A DNA stretch of 64,000 nt from Hemibagrus wyckioides (Eukaryota > Chordata > Actinopteri > Siluriformes > Bagridae): the NCBI RefSeq assembly GCF_019097595.1, contig NC_080713.1, forward strand, positions 13,158,199 through 13,222,198, given 5' to 3'. Positions 11,444 to 23,150 of this stretch are shown here, one piece after another. Each line of letters opens with the position of its first letter. Positions within the stretch are counted from its first letter, which is position 1. Made by a program: the position numbers and the translations under genes. Below the pieces are notes generated by a model. It searched no databases and had not been told where the DNA came from. It saw nothing but the letters and a program-made list of their open reading frames with translations.

Positions 11444-11683
11444 GGATGGCAAGAGGAAGCTGAAAGGAATGTCCGGGTGCTAACCCAGATTGTATCCAAA
11501 AAACATAAAACCACAGCTGCCCAACTCACTGCAGAATTAAATGTGCACCTCAATTCTCCTGTTTCCACCAAAACTGTCCGTCAGGAGCTCCACAGGGTCA
11601 ATGTACATGGCCGGGCTGCTATAGCCAAACCTTTGGTCACTCGTGCCAATGCCAAACGTCGGTTTCAATGGTGCCAGCAGTGA
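11243..11683 (+). pseudogene. Chimeric ORF: BED finger joined to Tc1 transposase N-terminal half
   Basis: One open frame of 146 codons (from ATG 11243) passes without a stop from a hAT-type BED finger into Tc1-like sequence. The Tc1 part reads WQEEAERNVRVLTQIV... and ...VSTKTVRQELHRVNVHGR, the second helix-turn-helix region. The Tc1 side normally begins with its own N-terminal domain, which is missing here. The frame ends at TGA 11681-11683, and later Tc1 blocks continue in another frame. Expression is not shown. It could be a chance in-frame join of two dead elements. Confidence 0.6.
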
Positions 11684-12038
11684 AAATCTTGGGCTGTGGA
11701 CAATGTGAAACATGTATTGTTCTCTGATGAGTCCACCTTCACTGTCTTTCCCACACTCGGGAGCGTTACGGTGTGGAGAAGCCACAAAGAAGAGGCACTT
11801 TGGGGTGTTTTGGAGGAGCAAGTCAGGAAACGTTTTCCTCCACCAGCATCACGTAGTGACCTGGCCACTATTCTGCAAGAAGAATGGCTCAAAATCCCTC
11901 TGGCCACTGTGCAGGACTTGTATCTGTCATTCCCAAGACGAACTGATGCTGTATTGGCCACAAAAGGAGGCCCTACACCATACTAATGAATTATTGTGGT
12001 CTAAAACCAGGCATTTCAGTTTCATTGTCCAACCCCTG
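11444..12038 (+). mobile_element. Tc1-like fragment, 5' truncated and internally deleted
   Basis: After the hAT junction, Tc1 transposase sequence runs to GGPTPY and TAA (11986). The 3' end TCCAACCCCTG (12038) is followed by TA. The FSDESTF block (first Asp) is present near 11718-11740. A deletion near 11785-11800 removes the second Asp and the Glu region and joins directly to the C-terminal LEEQVRKRFPPP...LQEEWLKIP. Confidence 0.8.
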
Positions 12039-12139
12039 TATCACATCTAACACACACAGTCAATTTTTGATCTTGTTTTAATTTGTACCTGTAAATGAAA
12101 GTGATGTACTTGCATGTAAACAACAAAATATCACTTTGT

Positions 12140-13200
12140 TCTCACTTATTAGCTAAAGAAATCAACAAAAATTAGTATTTCACCTGAGGAAAAAGTTAGG
12201 ACACCCTATGCCCTAATAGTTTGTGTTTCCTCCATTGGCTGAAATAACCTCAATGAGTTTCTTGTAGCCATCTACCAGTTTCTGACATCGACTGGAAGAA
12301 AGTTTCCCCCACTCCTCAATGCAGAATTCTTTCAGCTGTGTGAGGTTTGGGTGGTTTATTGCATGCACAGTCAGTTTCAAATGACCTCACAACATCTCAA
12401 TAGGATTTAGATCTGGGCTTTGACTTGGCCAGAATTCTCCATTTTTTACTTTTCAGCCAGCCATGGTGGACTTACTGGTATGTTTTGGGTCATTGTCATG
12501 TTGCAAGGTTCACTTCCTCTTTAGCTTAAATTTTCTGACAAATGTTTATGCCAAACATGCCCTGTTATGGTGTCCAAATAATTCTATTTTAGACAAATTT
12601 GTCTGAAGCACATCATTCCAGAATTCTTGGCCTTTGTCTCTGTGTTCTTTGGGAAACTTCAGTCTTGCCTTCATGTTTTTTTTAGACAGCAAAGGTTTCC
12701 TTTTTGCACACCTCCCATAATAATTAAAGTTGTATAGTCTCTTTCTGATTGTAGATTCATAGACTTTTGCATAAACTCTAGCAAAAGCTTGCTTAGGTCC
12801 TGTGATGATATTTTAGGGTTTTTGGAGACGTCTTGCGGTCTGCTCTTGGGGTGAATTTCCTTGGATGGCCTGACCTGGACATGTCGGCAGATGTTTTAAA
12901 TGTTTTCCACTTGGAAAGATTTTCTGGACAATGGAATGGCTGATTACAAATTCTTTTGAGATCTTTTTATATCCCTTACCACACTCATAAGCATCAACAG
13001 TCTTCTTTCTGAAGGCCTCAGAGAGCTCAGTGTCACCATGGTGATATCTCTCACTTCAATTAAGAGCAAACCAAGCTAAATGTCTAATAATTTGCACCTG
13101 AAGTGATACACCTGTCTGTCATTTTATCCATTTTAAGTACAAGTAAATATGGGGGTGTAATTACTTTGTTCTCACAAGAATTTGGATTTTTTAAAATGAC
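12140..13200 (-). mobile_element. Decayed Tc1-like element (minus strand)
   Basis: The minus strand at about 12385-12440 still reads [13 protein letters not shown], the block around the catalytic Glu. Flanking sequence (QHDND-region remnants, then an N-terminal helix-turn-helix region near 12850-13020) follows in the expected order. Many stops in every frame. The ends are too diverged for me to fix the termini. Confidence 0.7.
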
Positions 13201-13209
13201 ATTTTACAG

Positions 13210-13670
13210 ATCATTTAAAAAACGATTTTTCTTTGGCTTTATTTATTTAGTTACTGTATTACTTGAATCTTTCAATTTTGTTAAAATGAAGGTCAAATGG
13301 CCATATATTTAACCAGTGGCAGACCGTCAGGGCCAGCAAGGCCTAGAACTACAAGTAACTGTGCATGACTATTAATAATCCATTTTTAAAACTGTGAAAA
13401 TGTATTTGCTTTTCTGACAGTGTTGATGTTTTCACAGCGTTGCAGTAATGAGATTTTTTAGGACTTATTTTGGAAATTATTTTCAAAAAGGTGTTAAATG
13501 GTAAGTATTTTTTTTTAAAATTAATGTTCACAAATACTCCAGACTTTGTTCTTAATGTCTGGAAAAAAAGTTAATTTAAGTATATTTAAAACGTAGATTT
13601 CGTTTTACAGTACGTTCAAGACTGGCGAGTTATAAAGCGCGGTGCTTTTTGCTGTCAAATGGTGTGTGTG
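13210..13670. other. No gene; possible hAT-like end at 13313
   Basis: AT-rich DNA. The string CAGTGGCAGACCGTC at about 13315 resembles a hAT terminus, but I found no partner end or target duplication. Confidence 0.25.
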
Positions 13671-13679
13671 GTGTAATGT

Positions 13680-13835
13680 TAGTCCTGATTGTTTAGTAGT
13701 CTGACAGTCTGGGGGAAGAAGTTGTCCTTCAGTCAGCTTGTTTTGGACTTGGTACTGCAGTATTGCCATCCTTAGGGCAGCAGAGACAGTAGCTTGTGGC
13801 TCAGATGGGTTAGGTCTTTGATGAACTTTCATAGG
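13680..13835 (-). mobile_element. Rex1-like LINE 3' fragment
   Basis: The stretch around 'ctgggggaagaagttgtcc' resembles the 3' region of the Rex1-like LINE at 19690-19800 ('gagggaagaagctgttcaa'), in the same orientation. Short and old. Confidence 0.45.
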
Positions 13836-13925
13836 TTACATGTAATAAAACATAGACCCAAGTAAATATTTTAAGTGCAAGTCTGTTTGTGTGTGTTAAA
13901 CTTTTTTTCATGTTAAGGATGACCT

Positions 13926-14100
13926 TTGCATGGAATTGCGTCTTATCCTTTTGGAAAATATGCAAGCAGGCCCAAAAGCCTAAAGTTCAAAATGAATGCT
14001 GAAACTGCCCATGGTATCTACTGTTCTGCTCATTTCATATTTTCTGTTTTAGATATGGGACATATTTCTGTGGACACAGAAAATTGTGTAAAATGTCATT
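13926..14100 (+). pseudogene. Candidate 5' coding exon of kti12, degraded P-loop
   Basis: An open frame reads ...SYPFGKYASR...LKFK... and ...MGHISVDTENCVKCH, ending at a strong donor (T|gtaagt at 14101). Its last base pairs with the first two bases of the 15767 exon to make one codon, and the frame stays open into SQREKHLRG, as in KTI12. The YPFGK string sits where KTI12 proteins have a Gly-rich P-loop ending in GKS, but one residue is missing and the Ser is absent. No ATG is in frame; the nearest (13919) is one base out of frame. Either this is a decayed exon 1, or the real exon lies elsewhere and this is coincidence. Confidence 0.3.
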
Positions 14101-14539
14101 GTAAGTTGTAGCATTACAGTTTTACTTCATTGTAACCAAGAGGCCTTGCCCAAACATTTTGCATGATAGTGCCTTGTGGAAAAAGCAAGGACCTTGAATA
14201 CATAGTTTGCCAAGGATGGAGTGGAAGAACTTTATTTCACATTACCATAGCACTGAAGGGCAAGGTGCTACCCAGTCAGGTGCTGTAAACTCATTTGTTT
14301 ACTGAAGAAAGTTTTAGCAACCTAAACGTGTCCATAGTAGACAACTACATGACTAAGATATCATTAAATAGCTAGTTTCTTTTTTTATTTTAGGTGACCT
14401 ACTTAGTTTTTAGTCTAAATTAAATTTAAGTCCTGGTAAATTCTTAGTTAACACATCAGCAACACTGATATGAGCAGTTTGCAGCTTACCTGAAGTCACT
14501 GCAAAAACGTAGTTCCTTGGATCATATCAACACAGGAAT

Positions 14540-15440
14540 GGTTTTACAGGTGGAGGCCACTGACATTTTTTTCTCTGCTCATCTTTTCTGACTGTTTTTC
14601 ATTTGGCTAGGGTCAGTGTCACTACTGGTAGTATGAGGTGATACCTGGACCCTACAGAGGTTGCACAGGCAGTCCAACTCCTCCAGGATGGCACATCAAT
14701 ACGTGCCATTGCCAGAAGGTCTCCCAGCACAGTCTCAAGAGCATGGAGGAGATTCCATGAGACAGGCAGTTACTCTCAGAGAGCTGGACAGGGCAGGTCC
14801 TTAACCCATCAGCGGGAGAGGTATCTGCTCCTTTGTGCAAGGATAAGGATAAGCACTGCCAGAGCCCTACAAAATGAACTTCATCAGGCCACTGGTGTGA
14901 ATAGCTCTGACCAAACAATCAGAAACAGACTTCATGAGGGTGGCCTGAGGGCCCAACTTCCTCTAGTGGGACCTGTGCTCACTTCCCAGCACCGTAGAGC
15001 TCAATTGGCATTTGCCATTGACATCAGAATTGGCAGGTCTGCCACTGGATCCCTGTGCTTTTCACAGAGAGCAGGTTCACCCTGAGCACGTGACAGATGT
15101 GAAAGTGTCTGGAAAAGCTGTGGAGAACGTTATGCTGCCTGTAACATTGTTCGGCATGACCGGTTTAATGGTGGGTCAGTGATGGTCTGGGGAGGCATAT
15201 CCATGGAGGGAGGCACAGACCTTTACAAGCTAGACAGTGGCACCCTGACTGCCATTAGGTATCGGGATGAAATCCTTGGACCCATTGTTGGAGCCTACAC
15301 TGGTGCTATGGGTCCTGGGTTCCTCCTGGTGCACGAAAATGCCCAGCCTCATGTGGCGAGAGTATGCAGGCAGTTCCAGGGGCAATACAAACTCCTGAGT
15401 ACCATTTTGAGTTGCTGCAATGAAATTTCACACAGGCACA
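14540..15440 (+). mobile_element. Tc1-like element, deleted, upstream of kti12 exons
   Basis: Tc1-family transposase sequence runs from an RRYLDPTE-like start near 14635 through a SPSTVSRAWRRF block, SDQTIRNRLHEGGLRA (14902-14949), and GGSVMVWGGISMEG, to LVHENAQPHVARV, where the second catalytic Asp is replaced by Glu. A deletion near 15378-15385 removes the SPDLNPIEH region and joins to the 3' non-coding end. Frameshifts lie near 14790, 15060-15090 and 15110. It is in the same orientation as kti12. If 13926-14100 is an exon, it lies within an intron. Confidence 0.8.
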
Positions 15441-15766
15441 GCTTTCTCACTCGGAGGCCTATAAAATTCAGTTCACAGTCAGAAATTGTCTCCTAGTGTG
15501 ATCCAAGGTATACCACAGGTGCTGGGGGTTACTGATTAGTATATGGATAACAGATCAGGAATGCTCATCAGTGCATTCATTCTGTTACCATCTACCATCA
15601 TGAAAATGTGAAGAAGATTTACGTCATTGAATCTAAACATGCTATTTTGCCATGCTAGGATAAGACATGCCATTTGATGCATTCTTCAGTCATTTGCAGG
15701 TTTAATTATCCTTAACACATATCCTAAATGCTTGATGTGTACTAACAATATTAAATTTTTCACCAG

Positions 15767-18700
15767 ACTCTCAGAGGGAGAAACATTTGAGAGGTGCTTT
15801 GCGGTCTGAAGTTGAAAGGTGAGTTGATAATTTTGTTAGAGTAAGTTAGATTTAAAAAAAAAAAAAAGTTAAATAGATTTTAAATTATGTAACAATGTAA
15901 GAATTTTTTATCAAACAAAATTTACAAATGATTATCATACATTACAATTACAATATTATCTCCCCCCCCCCTCTGAAACAGGAAAATCAACAAAGATCAT
16001 ATCGTAATTCTGGATTCCTTGAATTACATTAAAGGTGAATTATATATGCATTTCTGTAAAATTCCCTTTATATTTCCTTTATTATTAACTTTCCATGGTG
16101 TTATTTGATGTGTTAAAAACATTATTTTCAGCCATGTCATATTTTATTATTTTATTGTTTTATTGTTTTTAAAAGTTTTTGTTATTATTTTATTATTATA
16201 TTCCTTTATCTTAAAAAAACTAATTTTTGACTTTAAATGATTTTAAATGGTTTTCCAGGTTACAGATATGAACTCTTTTGTCTCATCAAACATGTGCAGA
16301 CACCACACTGTTTGGTATGTTCAAACATGTAAAACCTCATTAAAAATTTACATCTTTAAAACTTGGTTAAACGTTTCTGTGCACTTCATGCACATTGTCT
16401 TTATTCAGGTCTACTGTTTGACAACTGCTTCATTGAGCTCAGACTGGAACAAGGAAAGAGAAGATGATTATCCATATTCCCAGGAAATGTAAACACATTT
16501 ATTTTATTTATTTATTTTAGTTCTGAGGTTGAGGAAATATTCAAACACGCATACTCTGCATGCGCATTCTTAGTGCCACAAAGACTAGAAGCCATTGACA
16601 TGCATTTTATGAATCTTTCCTATACTTTGCAAACATTTATTTCAGGAAACAGACACTAAACCAACTAATTTTTGAATATTGTCAGCATGTTTGAATTATG
16701 CATTTTTGCAGTGCCACAGTTCAGTTTAATTATGGAATTTCTTTTATGTTTCTAGTCTGGATGCTCTAATTCTGAGATTTGAAGCCCCTGATTCAAGAAA
16801 TAGATGGGATAGTCCTCTTTTTACTATTCAGAAAGAGGAAAGACTTCCATTTGAAACTATCTCTGATGCCATTTTGAAAAGGAAAGTTCCACCACCTAAC
16901 CAGTCTACACAAAGTGTAAGAAGTTTCTTAGTTTTCTTGTATATTTCGATTTATTTGATTTAACTGCTTGTACTATACATTAGCGCAATATACAGTAGGT
17001 GGTTCTTTGTAAATTTAATTAATTAGTTTCACACTTCTAAAATATCCCCTTCTTTTGTTTAATTAGATATTAAAATTAGACTTTCATATAAGGAACAAAA
17101 AAGAAAACGCTATTTTAGCTGAGAAAAATAATAATTGTTATTCTTATAATTGGTTTCTGAAGGCTTAATTCATATAAAATATATTTTTTGAATTAAAGAA
17201 AAGAAACAACAACTACAAATTACTGTAATTAAGAATGCAAGAGCAAGACACTCATCAAATATAGAGGTTGGGATCGAGTGAGGAACATGGAGAGAAATGG
17301 GCACTTCTGCTCTAGAGCTCATCCATGTACATGTTCACACTTAGTTTGTGGAAATGAAGGTGAATGACCATGTGAGTGTAAATGTCCAGTGATGAGAAAA
17401 CATGAAGTAACTTGCATGAAAAAAGAAAGATAACAATGCATGTGATGCTACAGTAAAACTGGTTTTACATCATTGAGTGATGTGAGCCATTCTCTTTTTA
17501 TGGTTTCACAATTATAAAGTGACTACCACCAAGTCCAGGAGATAGGCTTCTATTAGACTGTGAAGATCATAAACCCAAAGTATAGCAGCTTTTACTAACT
17601 GATCTCTAGTATCATCACAATCTGTACTAATGTGTTTTATAAATGCACTCAATTCACACACATAGCTAGTACTGATTTGCAATCATGCATAAAGTAAAAA
17701 TGCTTAAAGATAGAAAATCTATTTTACGATGGGTAGCTATTTCCCCCAATGGCAAGCTTTGGGGATGTGCAACATTGCACTAGCAAAGTGAAAGTACAAC
17801 TTTTGCAATTTACAGTTCACAACTAAAACAGTTCAGTGAATCATTAAAGATTTATTTTGTTTCTAAGCCCTTTTTTCTTTCTGTGTTGTGCAGCAACCAC
17901 TATCATCTTCCAACTTTTTATTCGAGCTGGACAGAGTTACTCAAGATGTCATAATGGTAAAGATTAATTTTTTCTTATAATAGCTCTTTTAGGCCTACAA
18001 TTATACATCTAGATTTAATCCCTTTTGTTCTACCATCTATTTGTGTACATCAACCTTTGTATAAATCAGGTCTTAATTTTGGTTTATTTCCTAGGCTGTT
18101 CTTGAGTCACAGAAGACTAGAATTCCTGGGGATGCCATTGCAGTTCCAGGAACTACAGAAAAAATATCCTTTGCCTCCAATATGTTAAAACAAAGTAACA
18201 ACAATTAATTAAACAATTAAGCAATCATTACAATAATAGATTTTAATGCATTTTGGATTGATTTGAAGCATGATTTCAGTATCGTTGCCATTCATGTGAC
18301 TGTTAAGTGGTATTTTTACCTGCTTGTACTCATAACCTGATTAGTGCATATTAACAGTCTGCAGTCTGGATTTTTTGTGTACATTCTCACACTGACAAAT
18401 AGGGCAAATACATTGAAATGAGTATGTACTCTGCAAATGGTTTAGGCATGGTTTAGCATAGAAATGCTATAAAATAAAAAATGCTTTCATAAATGTTCAT
18501 TTAATTTATTTTTTATTTCATTTTATTGTTTTTTTAGCAATTTACAAAAAGAGAGAGCAAACAGAAAAAAAAATCAAATCAATATTTCATGTGACTACCC
18601 TGTGGCTTCAAACCAGTGTCAATTCTTACACTTTGTACACTTGCAAGTGTACACAAGTCAGGGATTTTGTAAGATAAGAGTCAGGTGTATGATTAACCAA

Positions 18701-21700
18701 TTATATGTAGGTTAAAACACACTCATTAACTGAACCAGAAACAGCTGTGTAGGAGGCTTAAAACTACAAATTCTGCTACTAATGCTGAGTTCACACAATT
18801 TTCAACATTGTCACCAGATTACCATTATTTTTACACTGCACGACTATCTGGGGTAGCATTCAGTTGCTGCTGTGTTCACGATGGATCAACGACAGGAGGT
18901 TAAACACTGCATGACTTCACATTAGGAAGAATCGCAGACAACTCGGTCTGGTCCGCAAACTACATTTCACAACCAAACGCACGCTAGAGGTAATAAGCCA
19001 TGCTTGCTGATATTGTGGTCTATAACTCCTCCCCGAACGTCCCGCTGCCCTGTATCTTGCTCTCTCATTGGCTGTAGGTCATCACTGATGTATTTTTCAG
19101 TCAGAACTCATTTTATGCAGCAGGATTTTGAATCACAGACATGTTCAAGTCAAGTCAAAGTCAAAGAAGCTTTGTCACTTCAACCATATTTAGCTGATGC
19201 AATACATGGTAAAATGAAACAATGTTCCTCCTAGACCAAAGGTGCTACACATAAAAACAAAGTACAGGTGACACAGACAGACATAGAGCTAAACATAGAG
19301 ATAAGGCTAAGCTATACTTAAGGTGCAATCTTTAGAAACTAGACATACAACAGGAGTGCACAGGATGACAAGACAAGACAGTGCAGACAAACAAGACATA
19401 TAATGCCGACTCTGTGCAAAAGTGTGTTGACAGTGAGTGCAAATATTAAAGTGACATGTAAACAGGATCAATGTAAAGTGTAAAGTGACATATGCATGCA
19501 AACAGGACAATTTTGTGTGTGTGTGTGAGACTGTGTCCAGCACAGTACAGTTCTTTGTTGAGAGCAGTTCTCAGTTGTGTGTCCGTGTCCAGCACAGTTC
19601 AGTTCTCTGTTGAAAAGTTCAGTTTCTCTGTTAAGATCAGATCTCGTTTGTGTGTGTGTGTGTCCGTGTCCAGCTCAGTTCAGTTCTCTGTTGAGATGAT
19701 TGCCTGAGGGAAGAAGCTGTTCAACAGTCTGGTTGTGCGGGTCTGAATGCTTCTTTACCTCTTTCCGGATGGCAAAAGGGTGTGTGTGTGAGGGGTGTGT
19801 GGGATCATCCACAATGCTGTTTGTTTTGCGGATGCAGCGTGTGGAGTAAATGTCCATAATAGAGGGAAGAAAGACTCTAGTGATCTCAGCTGTCCTCACT
19901 ATCTGCTGCAGGGTCTTGTGATCCGAGACGGTGCAATTCCCAAGCCAGGCAGTGATGCAGCTGCTCAGGATGCTCTCGATGGTCCCTCTGTAGAAGGTGG
20001 TCAGGATGGGAGGTGGAAGATGAGCCTTCCTCAGCCTTTGCAGGAAGTAGAGATGCTGCTGGGCTTTCTTGGTGATAGAGCTTAGTGTTTAGTTAGTGAC
20101 CAGGTGAGGTCCTCCACCAGGTAAACACCAAGGACTTTGGTGCCCTTGACAATCTCCACAATGGACCCATCGATTTTCAGTGGAGAATGGTCACTCTGTG
20201 CTCTCCTGAAGTCAACAACCATCTCTTTCATTATCCCCATGTTTAGAGACAGGTTGTTGGCTTTACACCAGGCTGTTAGCCGTTGCACCTGCTCTCTGTA
20301 TGCTGACTCGCTGTTCTTGCTGATAAGCCCCACCACGATCATGTCATCAGCGAACTTGATGATGTGGTTGGCGCTGTGCACTCAGCAAAGTGAACAGCAG
20401 TGGACTGAGCACACAGCCCTGAGGAGCTCCAGTGCTCAGTGTGCTGGTGCTGGAGATGCTGTTCCCGATCTGGACTGACTGAGGTCTTCCAGGATCTAAT
20501 TGCATAGGGAGGTGTTGATGCCCAGCAGACTCAGCTTCTTGATCAGGTGCTAAGGAATGATTGTATTGAATGCTGAACTGAAGTCAATGAACAGCATTCT
20601 TAGGTAAGTGTCTTTATTGTCCAGGTGTGTGAGGGCCAGATGGAGGGTTGTGGTGATGGCATCATCTGTGGAGCAATTTGGACAATATGCAAACTGCATG
20701 GGGTCGAGTAAAGGTGGCAGCAGGTTCTTGATGTGCCTCATGACGAGCCTCTCGAAGCACTTCATGATGATGGGTGTGAGTGCCACAGGACGGTAGTCAT
20801 TGAGACAGGACACTGGAAACTTCTTTGGCACAGGGATGATGGTGGTGGACTTTAGGTACATTGGGAAGACGGTGCTGCTCAGGGAGATGTTGAAAATGTC
20901 TTTGAAGGCATCTGCTAGCTGTTCTGCACATTCCCTGATCACTCTGCCAGGAATGTTGTCTGGTCCAGCAGCTTTCCGTGGGTTAACTCTGCATAGTTTT
21001 CCTCATGTTGGCTGTGGTGAGACAGAGCACCTGGTCCTCTGGAGAAGGGATGGTCTTCCTTGCTGTCATGTCATTTTGTGCGTAGACGCTGTTCAGCACA
21101 CCTGGAAGGGAGGCATCACTGTCACAGGCAGGTGGAGCTGGCCTGTAGTTGATGATGGACTGGATGCCTTGCCACATGCGGCGAGTGTCACTGCTGCTCT
21201 GGAAGTGGCCGTGGATTCTCTGGGAGTGTGCACACTTTGCCTCTCTGATGGCTCGAGACAGTTTGGCCTGTGCTGTTCTTAGGGCATCCTTGTCTCCAGC
21301 TCTGAAGGCAGAGTCTCTGGATTTTAGCAGCGCACACACCTTTGCGGTCATCCACGGCTTCTGGTTTGATCGTGTGGTGATGGTCACGTCATCGAAGCAC
21401 TTTCCAATGTAGCTAGTCACTGATGACGTGTATTCCTCCAAGTCTGTGGTTCAGAGATTTAGCATGGCAAATATTTCATGGGCATCAGCGATACATCACT
21501 GATTCTCCCAGATCGCCTCTTTGATACTTCACACTGCGTGATTGTTACATGTGTGAGTGAGCACCGATTTGCCTCTGATTTTGTGTATTTTTGTGCAACA
21601 TCGGAGGTGCTTTTAACATGTGTAGCAGTGCTATCAGCAAAGCTCTGGCAAGAAAACAAGGCTAAGAGACTCAACTATGCAAGGAAACAGAAATTGGGGT

Positions 21701-22783
21701 GCAGAAAAATGGTAGCAGGTGCTCTAGTCGGATAAGTCAAAATCTGAAATATTTGGCTGTAGCAGGAGGCAGTTTTTTCACCAAAGGGCTGGCGAGCGGT
21801 ACAATAATGAGTGTCTGCAGGCAACAGTGAAGCAATGTGGAGGTTCCTTGCAGGTTTGGGGCTGCATGTCTGCAAATGGAGTTAAAGATTTTGTCCTCAA
21901 TGCTGTGAAATACAGGCAGATGATTATCTTTCATGCAGTGCCATCAGGAAGGCATCTTATTGGCCAAAATTCATTCTGCACCAGGACAACAGCCCCAAAC
22001 ATACAGCCAATATCATTAGGAACTATTTTCAGCATAGAGAAGTCCTATAAGTGATGGTTTGGCCCCCACAGAGCCCTGATCTCAACATCATCGAGTCTGG
22101 CTGGGATTTCATGAAGAGACCATGGGATTTGTATAACTCCCATCTATAAGTGCTAGACAGAGGATACTTCACTGCATCATTCATTGTTGAAGCAGAGGTA
22201 GAGATGGCAACTCCATGACTCACTACCAATAGCACGATTCTGTAAGCAACCAAGTTTTGGTTTAGAGTCAAAGAAGAAGAATCAGAGAGCAAGGATTCAG
22301 CTACAAGTGTTTTCAGCTCCAATAAGCAATGTACATGTTGCCTGGGAATCTTTCCTGATAAACAGCAAGGCTTCCATACAGGAAACTGGATGGCTACCCA
22401 CTCCAATCCACATGTGCAAGCTACTGATGTTCACTTACTTCTTAGCTCAGCATCATCAATGCAGTGCTTCGATGCAATGCTATTTATGAAAATAGCAAAA
22501 TATTTTATATTGATATGTCTTGTGTAGTCTGTGCATCTTAAATGTTAGTTTCTAATGATTCTGTAATAAATTTTGGAATTCAAATGCCACCTATCAAAAT
22601 TTACTACAAAAACATGTATTTCCTTAGCCTCTGCAGCACATCGATGTAACAAGAAGCCTTAACATAGCTGAACTGGGGAAACTTCGGCGACAGTTCATCA
22701 GTTACACCAAGATGCACCCAACAGAGAACATTGGACAGATAGCCAATATGTTTGTGCAGTACCTTAATAAGAGCATGCACTGA
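15767..22783 (+). CDS. kti12: KTI12 homolog (eight exons; 5' exon uncertain)
   Basis: KTI12 is a P-loop ATPase-like partner of the Elongator complex, which modifies the wobble uridine of tRNAs; it acts in cytoplasm and nucleus. Exons: 15767-15818, 15982-16034, 16259-16314, 16409-16488, 16756-16915, 17894-17956, 18095-18163, 22640-22783. They total 677 nt and, with one base from an upstream exon, give 225 codons plus TGA in one open frame. Diagnostic strings are [58 protein letters not shown] and [20 protein letters not shown]. All introns but the last have GT-AG ends; the last has AT-AC ends. No stop or frameshift interrupts these exons. The N-terminal P-loop exon is not securely found (see 13926-14100), so the locus may be a gene with an undetected first exon, or a decaying copy. 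Confidence 0.88.
18537..18770 (-). mobile_element. Tc1-like terminal fragment in kti12 intron
   Basis: The sequence 'caatttacaaaaagagagag' and the following 'atttcatgtgactaccctg' match a terminal region common in fish Tc1 elements. Only one end is present and it carries no open frame. Confidence 0.5.
19147..21445 (-). mobile_element. Rex1/CR1-like LINE, 5' truncated
   Basis: A non-LTR element on the minus strand within the last kti12 intron. The 3' end (19147-19200) begins with a short (gtcaaa)n tail, and the 3' UTR runs to about 20080. Protein blocks from the 5' side are [20 protein letters not shown] (endonuclease-RT linker, about 21300-21360), [34 protein letters not shown], and [14 protein letters not shown] with a YADD-like catalytic box. 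It is truncated on the 5' side at about 21445, so the endonuclease is missing. Confidence 0.82.
20082..21441 (-). pseudogene. Rex1-like reverse transcriptase, broken
   Basis: Pieces lie at 20983-21441 (linker), 20550-20942 (RT palm and fingers with [13 protein letters not shown] and [14 protein letters not shown]) and 20082-20381 (FADD catalytic box then [13 protein letters not shown]). Frame changes occur at about 20980, 20550 and 20385, so no full-length protein can be made. The order of blocks is as expected for CR1/Rex1-clade LINEs. Confidence 0.8.
21735..22180 (+). pseudogene. Tc1-like transposase fragment in kti12 intron
   Basis: Recognisable blocks in order are [18 protein letters not shown] (21838-21891), a [16 protein letters not shown] block in another frame (about 21980-22030), and [18 protein letters not shown] (about 22062-22115). 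The Asp and Glu catalytic regions are visible but separated by frameshifts, and both ends are lost. Confidence 0.75.
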
Positions 22784-23150
22784 AAATTGCCAGTAAATTT
22801 AACAGCACCTGTTTTTTTCTTTAATGTTTTGAGTTTTAATTATTCATTGTTTTGTTTAACATGATTTAGAATCATAGAATTTAATAAGATATTTCAGAGA
22901 ACTTTGACTTAAAAATAAATGTGTATTTTATTTGATTGTTACATAGTGTTAATGTTCCAGCTGTCTGCTATATACTTGTGTAAATATTTGTGTCCTATAC
23001 ATTAATATGTGAGCACAATAGAGCAATATGTTAATGTATCATTTTGCTTAACTGTACTTGTTCATTCAAGGTCAGTCAGGTGTATTGGGACATTAATCAT
23101 TTTTCTCAGATTGCTTTTCAAAATAAAGTTTCTATGTATAGTAACTTTTT
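22784..23150 (+). promoter_or_regulatory. kti12: kti12 3' UTR with two poly(A) signals
   Basis: AT-rich sequence follows the kti12 stop codon. Canonical AATAAA hexamers occur at 22914-22919 and 23122-23127; either could direct 3' end formation. The use of each is inferred. Confidence 0.6.

Larger units (their letters stand above)
18780..21720. mobile_element. Harbinger-like MITE remnant split by a LINE
   Basis: The flanks at 18780-19140 and 21450-21720 share short motifs with the Harbinger-type MITE at 58122-58806, for example 'cttgctctctcattggctg' (19056-19074) and a CGCCTCTTTGATAC-like string (21515-21528). The Rex1-like LINE at 19147-21445 lies between them. Similarity is patchy and no clean termini are visible. 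Confidence 0.4.
18164..22639 (+). other. kti12: U12-type AT-AC intron of kti12
   Basis: The preceding exon ends at GAA AAA (18163) and the intron opens with ATATCCTTT, the U12-type 5' splice-site consensus. No usable GT donor is nearby. At the 3' end, TTCCTTAGC (22620-22628) resembles the U12 branch site, and the intron closes with AC at 22638-22639, 13 nt after the branch-site A. Joining AAA to ATC at 22640 gives [16 protein letters not shown], the expected KTI12 sequence, in phase 0. At 4.5 kb it is the longest intron of the gene, swollen by several transposon insertions. Confidence 0.82.

Noticed and set aside
13919..13945. ATG at 13919 as the kti12 start codon
   Set aside because: It is one base out of frame with the P-loop-like string and would need a frameshift.
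14014..14051. A possible 38-bp intron with GT-AG ends within the candidate 5' exon of kti12
   Set aside because: Too short for a vertebrate intron, and the frame is open through it without splicing.
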